A DNA stretch of 64,000 nucleotides from Arthrobacter zhaoxinii (lineage in GTDB: Bacteria > Actinomycetota > Actinomycetes > Actinomycetales > Micrococcaceae), in contig NZ_JANFLT010000002.1 of the NCBI RefSeq assembly GCF_024385505.1, positions 62,001 through 126,000 on the forward strand. Reading direction: 5' to 3'. Of the stretch, positions 17,437 to 26,363 are shown piece after piece. Both the position numbers and the translations under genes were made by a program. The notes below the pieces were generated by a model, which searched no databases, had not been told where the DNA came from, and worked only from the letters and a program-made list of their open reading frames with translations. Numbering within the stretch: position 1 is the first letter of the stretch; each line of letters opens with the position of its first letter.

Positions 17437-18999
17437 GTGGACCTGGATTTCCAGCTCGACTACCGCGCCCTGTCCCAGTCCGCTCCGTCGGGGTATTTCG
17501 TCACCCTGGCGGACGGTACGGTGGTGGACGCCAACGGCACGGCACTAAGGTGGATCGGCAAGAGCCTGGAAGAGGTCCGAGGCACCAGCCTGTTGAAGCT
17601 TCTGCCCGTGGGCGACCGGATTGTGTACACCACCCATGCAATGCCTCAGTTACAGCTGAACTCGGCGTTCGCCGAACTCGCTGTCGACCTCCTGGGGCCG
17701 GACGGCCAGCGCATCCCGGTCCTGCTTTCCGCGACCCGTTCCCCCGCCGCAGACGGGCGGCCGGTCCTCGACCAGGTGGTTGCGTTCTACGCCCACGAGC
17801 GCCGGCTGTATGAGCGGGACCTGATTTCCGCTCTGCGCACCGCCGAGGACGCCGAGGCCGCCCGTGCCGAGGCGGAAGCCAGCCTCACCGCGCAGGCAGT
17901 GGTGCTGCAGGAAAAGGACGTGGTGCTACAGGCCTCGCTGCTCGAGAGCCTCCGGAAGGAGTCGATGCTCGAGACCATCCTGAATACGGTTCGGGTAGGC
18001 GTGGTGGTTATTGGCGAGGACGGCCGGCGCATCCTGACCAATTCCCACCAGATCCTCCACGAACGCCTGGCCCGGCCTACCTACACCATCAATCCAACCG
18101 AAGCCGAGATGCTGATCTTCGGTCCGGACCGAACCACCCCGGTCCCCAGGGACCAGCGCCCGGTGTACCGCGCAGCCCAGGGCCACTCCTTCTCGGACCA
18201 GCTGGTCTGGTACGGGAACGGCGAGGAACAAAAGGCACTGAGTGTTTCGGCCCGGTCCGTCAAGGGCGACGACGACGCCTTCCGCGGCTCCGTGATCGCC
18301 TACAGCGACGTCACCGGTCTGGTAAACGCCGTGGCGGCGAAGGACGACTTCGTGGCCAATGTGTCCCACGAGCTGCGCACGCCGCTGACTTCGATCATGG
18401 GCTATCTGGAACTGGCTCTGGATGAAGAAGACGCCATCCCGGCCTACGTTGCGTCCTCGCTGAAGGTGGCACAGCGGAATTCCGAGAAGCTCCTGCACCT
18501 GGTCTCGGACCTGCTGAGCGCCGCGGCCGGATCCGCCAATGTCCAGCAGGAACGCACCGATCTCAGCGAACTGGTCCGCGCCGGCATCACCTCCGCCGCC
18601 CCCCGCGCCGAAATCAACGCGGTGACCATTGTCGCCGAGGTCCCCGAAACCCTGCCGGCCATGGTGGATCCCAAGCGCATCTCCCAGGTACTGGACAACC
18701 TGCTTTCCAACGCGGTGAAGTACTCGCCCGACGGCGGCCGGGTCACGGTCAGCGCGTGGCGCAGCGAGGACGGGGCGACCGTTCTTCAAGTGGCGGACTC
18801 CGGGATCGGCATGACCGCGGCCGAACAGTCCGAGGTCTTCACCAAGTTCTTCCGCTCGGGTACCGCGCGCCGGGCCCAGATCCCCGGCGTCGGGCTGGGC
18901 CTGGTCATCACCAAACGCATTGTGGAGGAACACGGCGGCACCATCACCATGCAGAGCAAGGCCGGCAAGGGCACTGTCTTTACGGTCACACTGCCCTGA
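17437..18999 (+). CDS. PAS sensor histidine kinase, partner of the RsbQ-like hydrolase
   Basis: 520 residues from a GTG start 7 bases after the RsbQ stop. The first PAS domain (about 10-115) contains the IVYTTHAMPQLQ...IPVLLSAT wording usual in PAS domains of RsbP/RsbU-type phosphatases. An alanine/glutamate-rich coiled coil (about 125-175) leads to a second, weaker PAS (180-295). A HisKA domain has phospho-acceptor His311 in NVSHELRTPL, and an HATPase_c domain (about 400-520) has N, G1 (DSGIGM) and G2 (GVGLGL) boxes. There is no transmembrane segment, so it is a soluble sensor. No response regulator is adjacent; the partner is unknown. Confidence 0.9.
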   Translation: MDLDFQLDYRALSQSAPSGYFVTLADGTVVDANGTALRWIGKSLEEVRGTSLLKLLPVGDRIVYTTHAMPQLQLNSAFAELAVDLLGPDGQRIPVLLSATRSPAADGRPVLDQVVAFYAHERRLYERDLISALRTAEDAEAARAEAEASLTAQAVVLQEKDVVLQASLLESLRKESMLETILNTVRVGVVVIGEDGRRILTNSHQILHERLARPTYTINPTEAEMLIFGPDRTTPVPRDQRPVYRAAQGHSFSDQLVWYGNGEEQKALSVSARSVKGDDDAFRGSVIAYSDVTGLVNAVAAKDDFVANVSHELRTPLTSIMGYLELALDEEDAIPAYVASSLKVAQRNSEKLLHLVSDLLSAAAGSANVQQERTDLSELVRAGITSAAPRAEINAVTIVAEVPETLPAMVDPKRISQVLDNLLSNAVKYSPDGGRVTVSAWRSEDGATVLQVADSGIGMTAAEQSEVFTKFFRSGTARRAQIPGVGLGLVITKRIVEEHGGTITMQSKAGKGTVFTVTLP

Positions 19000-19127
19000 T
19001 TCGGCTTGCATTTGCGCGGATTTTGAGGCCAAATACGCTTTGTGCCATTATCCGAAAGGTAAAAGTCCTTCCCCGCGTGCCCGCACCCGGTGAGGGCAGG
19101 AAGCTGCGTCCCGCAGCAATGCGTTGA

Positions 19128-19619
19128 ATGGATTTTTCGGTAATGGCAGAAACCAGCAAGGTGCGCAGAGTCGTCCGCCGGCTGGGCTCGTTTTCAGCAG
19201 TCGGCGCCGTCGCCTTCGTGGTTGACGTAGCCCTGTTCAATATTCTCTCTGCCACGCTGGTGCCCGATCATCCGATCGTGGCCAAGACCATTTCCGTGCT
19301 GGCCGCCACCACTGTTTCGTGGCTGGGCAGCCGGTACCTGACGTTCCGGAAGCTGCGTACCCGGAGCATCCGCAGCGAGACGCTGCTATTCGCCCTGACC
19401 AACCTTGTGGGCCTGCTGATCTCCACGGGCTGCCTGTACATTTCCCACTATGTGCTGGATTTCCGCAGCACCTTTGCGGACAACATGTCCGGCAATGTGG
19501 TGGGCATCGCCCTGGGCAATATTTTCCGCTACTTCGCGTACCGGTACGTGGTGTTCAACGGGCCGAGCGACCGCGCGGGGCAACCGGAAACAGAACCGGA
19601 AAGCACCCGCGCGGCCTAG
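19128..19619 (+). CDS. GtrA-family membrane protein
   Basis: 163 residues with four transmembrane helices and the GtrA signatures FSAVGAVAFVVDVALFN and GNIFRYFAYRYVVF. GtrA-like proteins are thought to help move lipid-linked sugars for cell-envelope glycans. No glycosyltransferase is nearby. An alternative ATG 15 bases downstream (MAETSK) is equally possible since neither has a clear ribosome-binding site. The C-terminal ~20 residues are hydrophilic. Confidence 0.85.
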   Translation: MDFSVMAETSKVRRVVRRLGSFSAVGAVAFVVDVALFNILSATLVPDHPIVAKTISVLAATTVSWLGSRYLTFRKLRTRSIRSETLLFALTNLVGLLISTGCLYISHYVLDFRSTFADNMSGNVVGIALGNIFRYFAYRYVVFNGPSDRAGQPETEPESTRAA

Positions 19620-19634
19620 CCGCTTCCGCGGGGG

Positions 19635-21014
19635 TTACTTCTTCTGCGGGGTACGGATCAGCTTCTTGTTGACGAACTCGGCCATGCCGAACCGGCCCAG
19701 CTCACGGCCGACGCCGGAGCGCTTGACGCCGCCGAAGGGCAGGTCCTCCTGCGTCCCGGAGGTGCCGTTGATCCAGACCATGCCGCTTTCCAGTTGGTCG
19801 GCTACGTTCAGGGCGCGGTTTTCGTCCGTGCTGAACACCGCGCCGCCGAGGCCGAACGGGGAATTGTTGGCCAGTTCAATGGCTTCTTCCTCGCTGGAGA
19901 CCTTGTAGATGACGGCCGCGGGGCCGAACAGCTCTTCGGAGAACGCCCGCATTTCGGGCGTGACATCGGTCAGGACGGTGGGCTGCACATAGGCGCCCGG
20001 GCCGTCGATCAGGCTGCCGCCGGTGTGCAGGGTGGCGCCCTTGTCCACGGCGTCGCGGATCTGCTCCACCAGACCGTCGGCTGCCGCCTGCGTGGAGAGC
20101 GGGCCGAACCGGGTTTCCGGCTGCAGCGGATCGCCGGGCTCAATGGCGGCCATCCGCGCGGTGAACTTCTCCACGAAATCGTCGTAGAGGTCCTCCATCA
20201 CAATGAAGCGCTTGGCAGCGTTGCAGGCCTGCCCGCCGTTGCCCATCCGGCCGAGGACAGCGGCCTTGACCGTGGTGTCGAGGTCCTCGGTGTCCAGGAC
20301 GATGAACGGATCGCTGCCGCCGAGTTCGAGGACGTACTTCTTCAGGTTCCGGCCGGCGACCTCGGCGACGGCGGACCCCGCCCGCTCGGAACCGGTCAGG
20401 GAAACGCCCTGGATCCGCGGATCGGCGATGATGTCCGCAGCCTGCTCGTTGGTGGCGAACAGGTTGATGTAGGCACCCTCGGGCACTCCGGCGTCGGCGA
20501 AGATCTGTGCCATCGCCAGGGCGGACTGCGGGCAGTTGTTGGCGTGCTTGAGCAGCACCGTGTTGCCCAGCATCAGGTTCGGACCGGCGAAGCGGGCCAC
20601 CTGGTAGTACGGGTAGTTCCAGGGCATGATGCCCAGCAGGGCGCCCACGGGCTCGGTGCGGACCACGGCGTTGCCGCCGCCCTTGACGTCCAGCTGCTCG
20701 TCGGCCATGAAGCCGGGGCCCTGGGTGGCGTAGTACTCGTAGATGTTGGCGGAGAGGGCAACCTCGCTCTTCGCCTCGCGCAGCGGCTTGCCCATTTCCA
20801 GGGCAATCAGCTTGGCGAGCTCGTCGGCACGCTCCCGGTACAGTTCCGCAACGCGGGTGATGACCTTGGTGCGGTTTTCCATGGGCTCGTTCCGCCAGCT
20901 GGCGAAGGCCTCATGTGCTGCAGTGACGGCCTGGTTGATTTCGGCGTCGGTGGCTTCAGCGAATTCCTGAAGGGTTTCTCCGGTGGCTGGATTTACGCTC
21001 TTGTAAGCACTCAT
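19635..21014 (-). CDS. gabD: NAD(P)-dependent succinate-semialdehyde dehydrogenase
   Basis: 459 residues of the ALDH superfamily. PWNYP (131-135), general base Glu230 in LELGGSDPF and catalytic Cys264 in GQACNAAKR fit the GabD/SSADH branch, which oxidises succinate semialdehyde to succinate. The TAGCGT box lies 7 bases before this ATG, giving a leaderless start; a GTG 9 bases upstream with GGGAG is the alternative. No GABA transaminase is in the window, so the physiological aldehyde is not certain. Confidence 0.85.
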   Translation of the reverse strand: MSAYKSVNPATGETLQEFAEATDAEINQAVTAAHEAFASWRNEPMENRTKVITRVAELYRERADELAKLIALEMGKPLREAKSEVALSANIYEYYATQGPGFMADEQLDVKGGGNAVVRTEPVGALLGIMPWNYPYYQVARFAGPNLMLGNTVLLKHANNCPQSALAMAQIFADAGVPEGAYINLFATNEQAADIIADPRIQGVSLTGSERAGSAVAEVAGRNLKKYVLELGGSDPFIVLDTEDLDTTVKAAVLGRMGNGGQACNAAKRFIVMEDLYDDFVEKFTARMAAIEPGDPLQPETRFGPLSTQAAADGLVEQIRDAVDKGATLHTGGSLIDGPGAYVQPTVLTDVTPEMRAFSEELFGPAAVIYKVSSEEEAIELANNSPFGLGGAVFSTDENRALNVADQLESGMVWINGTSGTQEDLPFGGVKRSGVGRELGRFGMAEFVNKKLIRTPQKK

Positions 21015-21158
21015 ATTGGCCACGCTACTCCCGTAAATCGGGTCTGCAAAAGCCTGGAATTACGGGACTAAATCCGCCTCAGCGCTTGTTGTAGGGCAGC
21101 CGCGGACAATCGCCGGAAGGCGGCCGGGAAGGGTGCAACCAGGCCGGTTGCCGGTGCG

Positions 21159-21881
21159 TCAGCGGCGCAGGCGGGCTTTCCAGAACCTCGGGCGCGGCCA
21201 GCCCTGGGCCGAGCTGCGGCGGTCCTCCGTCCGGGGGCGCCGGCTGAGCCGGACACTGAATTCCCCCGGTCCGGGCAACCGCCAGCCGCGCCGGCGGGCC
21301 ACGGTGCACAGCACGGCGCAGGTGCCGATGGCCACACCCATGCCGACGTTCTGCAGACCCAGCTGGTAGAGGATCACCATTTCGACGGCGGCCACCAGCG
21401 CGCCCGTGGCGTACAGGGTGTTGCCGCCGAAGATGGCCGGCACCCGGCCCACCACGATGTCGCGGATCATGCCGCCGCCCACCGCTGTGACAACACCGAT
21501 CAGGATGGCGGGAAGCCATTCGAGCCCCAGTCCCAGCGCCTTGGCCGTGCCGGTGGCGGCCCAGCAGCCCAGCGCGAAGGCGTCGATCACAATAAGGAAC
21601 CGGTTGGCCCACTTGCCCTTGAGCTCAATGGCATAGGCAATGGCGGCCCCGGCGATGGCCGCAAAGAGATAGGCGGGGTTTGTCAGCGCTACGGGCGTGC
21701 CGGCCTGCAGGAGGGTGTCACGCAGCACACCGCCGCCCAGCGCCGAGGTGAGCGCCAGGACCAGGAAGCCCACCGGGTCCATCCGCAGCTGCCGCGCCAC
21801 GGCGCCACCGAGGACGCCGTTCGCCAGCACACCGGCGAGGTCAACGGCGTCGAACACCGCCCTCGGGTCGAAAAGATCCAC
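21159..21881 (-). CDS. TRIC-type trimeric cation channel protein
   Basis: 240 residues and seven predicted helices in two repeats, each with the conserved glycine motif (GGGVLRD near residue 60 and GGGMIRD near 145). This is the TRIC/UPF0126 (YadS) family, homotrimeric potassium-type channels. The GTG start is chosen for AGGAG 4 bases upstream. An ATG 42 bases earlier (21923) extends the frame by 14 Gly/Arg-rich residues with no ribosome-binding site. The C-terminal ~45 residues are very basic, rich in Arg and Trp, an extension not usual in the family. Confidence 0.8.
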   Translation of the reverse strand: MDLFDPRAVFDAVDLAGVLANGVLGGAVARQLRMDPVGFLVLALTSALGGGVLRDTLLQAGTPVALTNPAYLFAAIAGAAIAYAIELKGKWANRFLIVIDAFALGCWAATGTAKALGLGLEWLPAILIGVVTAVGGGMIRDIVVGRVPAIFGGNTLYATGALVAAVEMVILYQLGLQNVGMGVAIGTCAVLCTVARRRGWRLPGPGEFSVRLSRRPRTEDRRSSAQGWPRPRFWKARLRR

Positions 21882-22003
21882 GCCGCTCCTGCTGTTTCCG
21901 TTGCCCGTTCTGCCGCCGCCCATTCTACGTGGCTAGCGCGGGGACACACCCATCAGCAGGTAGCCGCTCAGCCTGGCCTGCCGGGAAATGCCCGGCCCGG
22001 CGG

Positions 22004-22294
22004 TCAGCTGTCGTCCCCCTGGGGATACTCGTCGTCGTTCCCGGGGACGTCCGCTTTCTGTTCCAGGATGTCCGCTTCGGACCCCTCGGGATGGGCCGGC
22101 CCCTCGGGCCCGGCGTCCCCGGTGCCTGGAACTGCTGGAATCTCCTGCTCAATGCCGTCTGCCTCGGAACCGTCCCGGTGGACTTCTCCGGCCGGGCCGG
22201 CATCGTCGGCGCCGGGGACCGCGGGCAGTGACTGCTCCGCCCGGTCGGCCTCCGAACCGTCGGGAAGAACCGGTGGGTCAGCGTCCTTACGCAT
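22004..22294 (-). CDS. Small acidic protein with internal repeats
   Basis: 96 residues made of about three copies of a ~29-residue unit beginning (D/E)GSEAD..EQ and, in the first two copies, continuing with PAVPG...DAGP. It is strongly acidic and probably disordered, with no cysteine, signal peptide or membrane segment. A textbook GGAGG lies 7 bases before the ATG, which is why I accept it as a real gene. Short proteins with an EADxxEQ motif are common in this bacterial group and have no known function. It lies between the TRIC channel and the glucose dehydrogenase on the same strand. Confidence 0.7.
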   Translation of the reverse strand: MRKDADPPVLPDGSEADRAEQSLPAVPGADDAGPAGEVHRDGSEADGIEQEIPAVPGTGDAGPEGPAHPEGSEADILEQKADVPGNDDEYPQGDDS

Positions 22295-22394
22295 GTGCGT
22301 GCCTCCAATGCGGGTTGCCGTGGCCGCCGCGGGCGGCTTCAGTCTCTTCTGTCTATCACCGAAGCCGCCCGGTAGAAATACCCCGTCGAACCCT

Positions 22395-23444
22395 CTAGGA
22401 GTCCTGCAGGTCCAGCACTACCTTGATGTCGCCGTCGCGGTCCTCGAAGGCCTGTGCATAGTCCGCCAGGGGAACGCGGCGGGAGATCAGCTGCTCCAGC
22501 CAGCGGGCGTCACTCTTGGCGAGGGCCGCAGCGGCTTTGAGGTAGTGGCGGCGGTTGGCGTTGACGGTGCCGAAGACCACGCGGTTGTCCATGACCAGGT
22601 TCAGGTTCAGTTCGCCCAGGTCCACGGGCTGCTCGCCGCCCGGCTCGGAAACCCCGGTGAGGCAGGTGACCGAGTTCTTGGCGCCGTGCTGCAGGACGTC
22701 GCGGATTACCGTTGGCACGCCGGTGCATTCGATGATGATGTCCGGCTTGATGCCGGACTCGGGGAGGGTATCCGTGTGGAAAACGGCGCCCAGGTCCTTG
22801 GTCAGCTTCTCCTTCGGCCCGTCCTCCTCCAGATCGAACACGTGCACCTCGAGTCCGCGCTGGACTCCGAACAAAGCACCGAGCAGTCCGACGGGGCCGG
22901 CTCCGGTGACAGCGACTACCTGCGGCCGGAAGTAGGCACGGCCGCCGATCCGGTCAATCTGCTCCCAGGCCTTGGCCAGGATGGTGGCCGGTTCCAGCAG
23001 CACGCCTACGCGTTCCAGCGAGGGTTCCAGCTTCACCATGTCCTCGGGGTCCCCGCGCCAGTATTCGCGCGCGAAACCGTCGAGCCCTTCGATGCCGTGC
23101 TCGGTGTAGGTGCCGGTCAGGCACATGTCCCATTCACCGGCGGCGCAGGCCCGGCAGTTCTCGGCGCAGGGGCGGCGGACAATCCCGACCACGAGGTCTC
23201 CGGCGGCGAGGTCGGAATCCTCGGGGGCCTCGACGACGCGGCCCAGGTTCTCGTGTCCCATCACCAGGTAGTCCCGGTCCTCGGGCGCGGTGCCGAATTC
23301 GGCAGCGATAACCTCACGGTCGGTGGCGCACAGGCCCACCGCGAGGGTCTCCACCAGCACGCTGCCCTCGGTTGCCTCCGGCTCCGGCAGGTCCCGAAGC
23401 TCCAGCGAATCCTTCTGCCCCGGGGTGATGATTAGTGCCTGCAT
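22395..23444 (-). CDS. Zinc-binding MDR dehydrogenase, glucose 1-dehydrogenase-like
   Basis: 349 residues of the medium-chain dehydrogenase family. CATDRE (about 39-44) and GHENLG give the catalytic zinc site, four cysteines in CAENCRACAAGEWDMC (about 95-110) the structural zinc, and VTGAGPVGLLGAL the Rossmann fold. NANRRHY and the GDP-type insert match glucose/galactose 1-dehydrogenases, which oxidise aldose to lactone with NAD(P). Start ATG has GGAAGGAA upstream; the longer open frame would read back into the tmRNA. An SMP-30 lactonase gene 2 kb away could act on the product (inference). Confidence 0.8.
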   Translation of the reverse strand: MQALIITPGQKDSLELRDLPEPEATEGSVLVETLAVGLCATDREVIAAEFGTAPEDRDYLVMGHENLGRVVEAPEDSDLAAGDLVVGIVRRPCAENCRACAAGEWDMCLTGTYTEHGIEGLDGFAREYWRGDPEDMVKLEPSLERVGVLLEPATILAKAWEQIDRIGGRAYFRPQVVAVTGAGPVGLLGALFGVQRGLEVHVFDLEEDGPKEKLTKDLGAVFHTDTLPESGIKPDIIIECTGVPTVIRDVLQHGAKNSVTCLTGVSEPGGEQPVDLGELNLNLVMDNRVVFGTVNANRRHYLKAAAALAKSDARWLEQLISRRVPLADYAQAFEDRDGDIKVVLDLQDS

Positions 23445-23554
23445 GTGTTTCCTTCCCGTGGCTGCCTGCTGTCTGTATCCCAGATTAGCGGCACGGCGGC
23501 AGTGCCCGGGAAACGGCTGCGAACCGGGGTCGCAGCCCGCCCGGACACAGAGAA

Positions 23555-23576
23555 GGCCTGCCCCGGAGGGCAGGCC
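23555..23576 (-). terminator. Rho-independent terminator of tmRNA
   Basis: A 9-bp stem GGCCTGCCC/GGGCAGGCC with a 4-base loop lies 8 bases beyond the tmRNA 3' end, followed on the minus strand by a T-rich TTCTCT. Confidence 0.8.
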
Positions 23577-23583
23577 GTCAAAG

Positions 23584-23953
23584 TGGTGGAGATGGGGGGA
23601 ATCGAACCCCCGTCCGGTGCTGTATTGCCAGGGCTTCTCCGGGCGCAGTATGCGTCGGATTTTCTCGGCCCCGGCCATCGTGCATACGAGTGGCTGATCC
23701 GGGCCCAGCCGTCAAAATGTCCCGAACACTCCGACGGCGGAAGTGTTCAGCAGTGGCCCTCTAAACGACGCCAGCATCCGGAGCGAGAGCAACTCCGGGC
23801 TGACGGACTACTCCGGCTGCTTAGGCAGCGAGAGCGAAGTCAGTGCGCATAGGTTTGGCACTTATTGTTTTGCAGAGAGCGTTAACGAGATAACTCTGCG
23901 TTCTCGGCCCGCTTCCCCTGGCTCAACAAACATCGTCGAAACCGATCATCCCC
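23584..23953 (-). ncRNA. ssrA: Transfer-messenger RNA
   Basis: About 370 bases. The 5' end reads GGGGAUGAUCGGUUUCGAC and the 3' end carries the T-arm GGGGGUUCGAUUCCCCCC and an encoded CCA, together forming the Ala-tRNA-like domain. The messenger part ends GAC UUC GCU CUC GCU GCC UAA. Taking GCC as resume codon, the proteolysis tag is AKPMRTDFALAA; the last six residues are certain, the start of the tag is inferred. It rescues stalled ribosomes with SmpB, whose gene is not in the window. The G3:U70-type wobble pair supports alanine charging. Confidence 0.97.
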
Positions 23954-23956
23954 GTA

Positions 23957-23982
23957 TTGAATTACCAATTTGAATTACCAAT
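23957..23982. repeat. 13-bp perfect tandem duplication in the tmRNA promoter
   Basis: TTGAATTACCAAT occurs twice head-to-tail immediately upstream of the tmRNA 5' end (reading on the minus strand). It covers the expected -10 to -35 zone, so it may duplicate a promoter element. Confidence 0.75.
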
Positions 23983-24138
23983 CCAGCTGCAGCCACCGGC
24001 TGCCCGGTGCTGCGTTACGCCCCTTTCGGGACGTCCAATGGTTTTAACGACGCCGGCCCGCGGATCATTCCCGCTGGATCGCACCTTTTTGATGCTCGTT
24101 CCGACGCACCGGGAGGGATCTGCGGGCCGGCCGAACGG

Positions 24139-24435
24139 CTAGCGGCGGCGGCCGAAAACCAGGGAGGCCGCGGCCACGGCACCGGTGACGGTGTAGACGG
24201 CAGGCCAGGCACCCATCTTCTTGGCCAGCGGGTGGGACAGGCCGAAGGCGGCCACGTAGCCGGCGGTCAGGGCCGCGGCGGTGCCCGTTCCGGCATCGCG
24301 CTTCCAGAGGGCAAACGCACCGGCGCCTGCGGCGGCGAGCACCGCCCCGCCCAGCTGGCGGTTACCCGTGGAACGTGCGGTCTTGTAGCCGCCGATCAGG
24401 CCGGCGGTGGTGATCAGGGGGGTCAGCAGGGACAA
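24139..24435 (-). CDS. Small membrane protein with TTG start
   Basis: 98 residues with three or four hydrophobic segments (GLIGGYKTA, GAVLAAAGAGAFALW, ALTAGYVAAFGLSHPLA, VYTVTGAVAAASLVF) and a basic GRRR end. TTG is chosen as start because GAGGAG lies 5-6 bases upstream and the next ATG in frame is deep in the gene. It is similar in style to conserved Micrococcaceae inner-membrane proteins of unknown role. It is divergent from the P-loop kinase gene by 142 bases. Confidence 0.7.
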   Translation of the reverse strand: MSLLTPLITTAGLIGGYKTARSTGNRQLGGAVLAAAGAGAFALWKRDAGTGTAAALTAGYVAAFGLSHPLAKKMGAWPAVYTVTGAVAAASLVFGRRR

Positions 24436-24577
24436 GGTTTTCTCCTCAAATAGGCAACAGACCCAGCTTATGCCGGGCCCGACGGAGCCGTCTAAGCACC
24501 GTTGGTGGCTGTCGGGGGCCCTGCCGCAACCGTCATAGACTGGTCCTCCCCAGGAACAGCCCTGTGAGCGGAGGACC

Positions 24578-25240
24578 GTGCCAGATTCCCTGACGACTTT
24601 GACAGAGCTGAAAAACCGGCTCTCGGCGTTGACTGAGCGGCAGGCAGGAACCGTGATCGTCGGCGTCGCCGGTGCCCCGGGCGCCGGGAAGACCACCCTG
24701 GTGGAAGCATTGGTCCGCGAGTTGAACGGCGCTTCGGACGACGCCGAGACGCAGCAGTTTGCCCATGTACCCATGGACGGCTTTCACCTCTCGGACCGGG
24801 AGCTGGCCCGGCAGGGCCTGCTGGCTCGTAAGGGAGCCCCGGAAACCTTCGATGCCTGCGGCTATGCGGCGCTCCTCGACCGTCTCCGCGCCACGCGGAC
24901 GGCGGTGGTGTATGCCCCCGGTTTTGAACGGACGCTCGAGCAGCCGCTGGCCGGCGACATTCCTGTCTTCCCGGCGGCGAACGTGATCCTGACCGAGGGG
25001 AACTATCTGCTGCTGGACCGGCCCCCGTGGCAGGAGGTCCGATCCCGGTGCTCGGAGGTCTGGTACTGCGAGCCCGACGATGAGCTGCGCGTGCAGCGAC
25101 TGGTGGAACGGCATGTGCGGTTCGGCAAGGCGCGGGACCGGGCCGCTGCCTGGGTCCGCGACGTGGACGAACCCAACGCCCGGCTGGTGCAGGAGTCCAG
25201 GGAACGCGCCGACGTCGTGATCCGCATGCCCTGGACCTGA
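24578..25240 (+). CDS. Nucleoside/nucleotide kinase-family P-loop protein
   Basis: 220 residues. Walker A GAPGAGKTT is at residues 32-40, MDGFHLSD carries the catalytic Asp typical of uridine- and pantothenate-kinase-like folds, and LTEGNYLLLD is the Walker B strand. It matches the bacterial YggC/FrcK-like and yeast Yfh7 group, whose substrate is generally unknown (fructose or nucleoside proposed). The start is GTG with GGAGG only 3 bases upstream, so the true start may lie slightly downstream. SMP-30 follows in the same direction after 133 bases. Confidence 0.8.
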   Translation: MPDSLTTLTELKNRLSALTERQAGTVIVGVAGAPGAGKTTLVEALVRELNGASDDAETQQFAHVPMDGFHLSDRELARQGLLARKGAPETFDACGYAALLDRLRATRTAVVYAPGFERTLEQPLAGDIPVFPAANVILTEGNYLLLDRPPWQEVRSRCSEVWYCEPDDELRVQRLVERHVRFGKARDRAAAWVRDVDEPNARLVQESRERADVVIRMPWT

Positions 25241-25373
25241 CCGCCCCGGAGCAGGCCGGCACGGAAAACCGGGCGGGCTTTGGGCCGCCGCCCCTGCCTC
25301 GCGTATAAAAGGACGCAGACTGCAAGGACGGAAACGGGCCCTCGATGAGCCGCCCTCATAAGGAGACACAAGC

Positions 25374-26294
25374 ATGGACGCACGCCCCTCGACACTGCTG
25401 GAAGACGGAGCCTCGCTGGAGCAGGTGGGTACGGGCGCGGTCTGGGCCGAAGGTCCCACCTGGATTCCGGAGCGCAACGCCGTGCGGTACAGCGACGTGC
25501 GGTCCAACCGGATCCTCGAATACAGCGAAACCACCGGCGAGCTGAGCGTCTACGGCGCCGACGTGGAGTTCACCAACGGCCGGGCCCTGGATCCGGACGG
25601 GTCCGTGGTGCAGTGCTCGCACGGACGCCGGGCCGTCGAACGGGACCGCAGCGGCAGCGTGGAAACCCTGGTGGACCGCTTCGGCGATGTCCGCTTCAAT
25701 TCGCCCAACGACGTCGTGGTGAAATCCGACGGCACCATCTGGTTCTCGGATCCCTCCTACGGCATCGACAATCCCGCCGAAGGCCACCCCGGCGAGCTGG
25801 AGTACGGGGACCGGTATGTGTTCCGCTTCGACCCGGCCAGCGGGGACCTCTCCGCGGTGATTACCGACATCATGGCCCCCAACGGCCTGGCATTCTCTCC
25901 GGACGAGTCCGTCCTCTACGTCTCGGACACCGCGGAGGAGGCCGTTTCCCCTCACGGCCCGGCGCAGTCCGACGGCAATCCGATCCGCGCCTACGACGTC
26001 GTCGAAGGCCGGCAGGCGAAGAACGGCCGGGTGTTCGTGCGGGTTGGCCCCGGCGTGCCCGACGGATTCCGGGTGGATACGGACGGGAACGTCTGGTCCT
26101 CCGGCGGCGACGGCGTGCGCGTCTTCTCCCCGGCCGGCGAGCTGCTCGAACACATCCCGGTGCCCGAAACCGTCAGCAACGTCTGCTTCGGCGGGCAGGA
26201 CGGCCGGACGCTCTACATGACGGCGACCACCAGCCTGTACCGGATCCGCACCACGGCCAGCGACGCCGCGGCCGCCCTGCGCGCGAACCGGTAG
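25374..26294 (+). CDS. SMP-30/gluconolactonase-family protein
   Basis: 306 residues of six-bladed beta-propeller type. The metal ligands can be placed at Glu26 (WAEGPTW), Asn in NSPNDVVV, Asn in PNGLAFSPDE and Asp in the later DGFRVDTDGN strand. The family hydrolyses sugar lactones or other cyclic esters using a divalent metal. AGGAGA lies 8 bases before the ATG. No signal peptide. Given the glucose-dehydrogenase-like gene nearby and the glycerate genes downstream, a sugar-acid lactone is a reasonable substrate (inference). Confidence 0.85.
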   Translation: MDARPSTLLEDGASLEQVGTGAVWAEGPTWIPERNAVRYSDVRSNRILEYSETTGELSVYGADVEFTNGRALDPDGSVVQCSHGRRAVERDRSGSVETLVDRFGDVRFNSPNDVVVKSDGTIWFSDPSYGIDNPAEGHPGELEYGDRYVFRFDPASGDLSAVITDIMAPNGLAFSPDESVLYVSDTAEEAVSPHGPAQSDGNPIRAYDVVEGRQAKNGRVFVRVGPGVPDGFRVDTDGNVWSSGGDGVRVFSPAGELLEHIPVPETVSNVCFGGQDGRTLYMTATTSLYRIRTTASDAAAALRANR

Positions 26295-26363
26295 CGGTAG
26301 CGCGAACCGGTAAGGGGCGGCGGCGCAGACCGGGCAGCCGTTCGCCCGCCCTAGACTGGGGAT

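Noticed and set aside
24139-24774. 211-codon version of the small membrane protein
   Set aside because: The extra N-terminal part is antisense to the P-loop kinase start; the TTG with GAGGAG gives a clean 98-residue membrane protein.
24490-25534. Minus-strand frames of 277 and 333 codons opposite the P-loop kinase and SMP-30
   Set aside because: Both sense genes have intact motifs and ribosome-binding sites; the antisense products are low-complexity Arg/Pro/Gly sequence.
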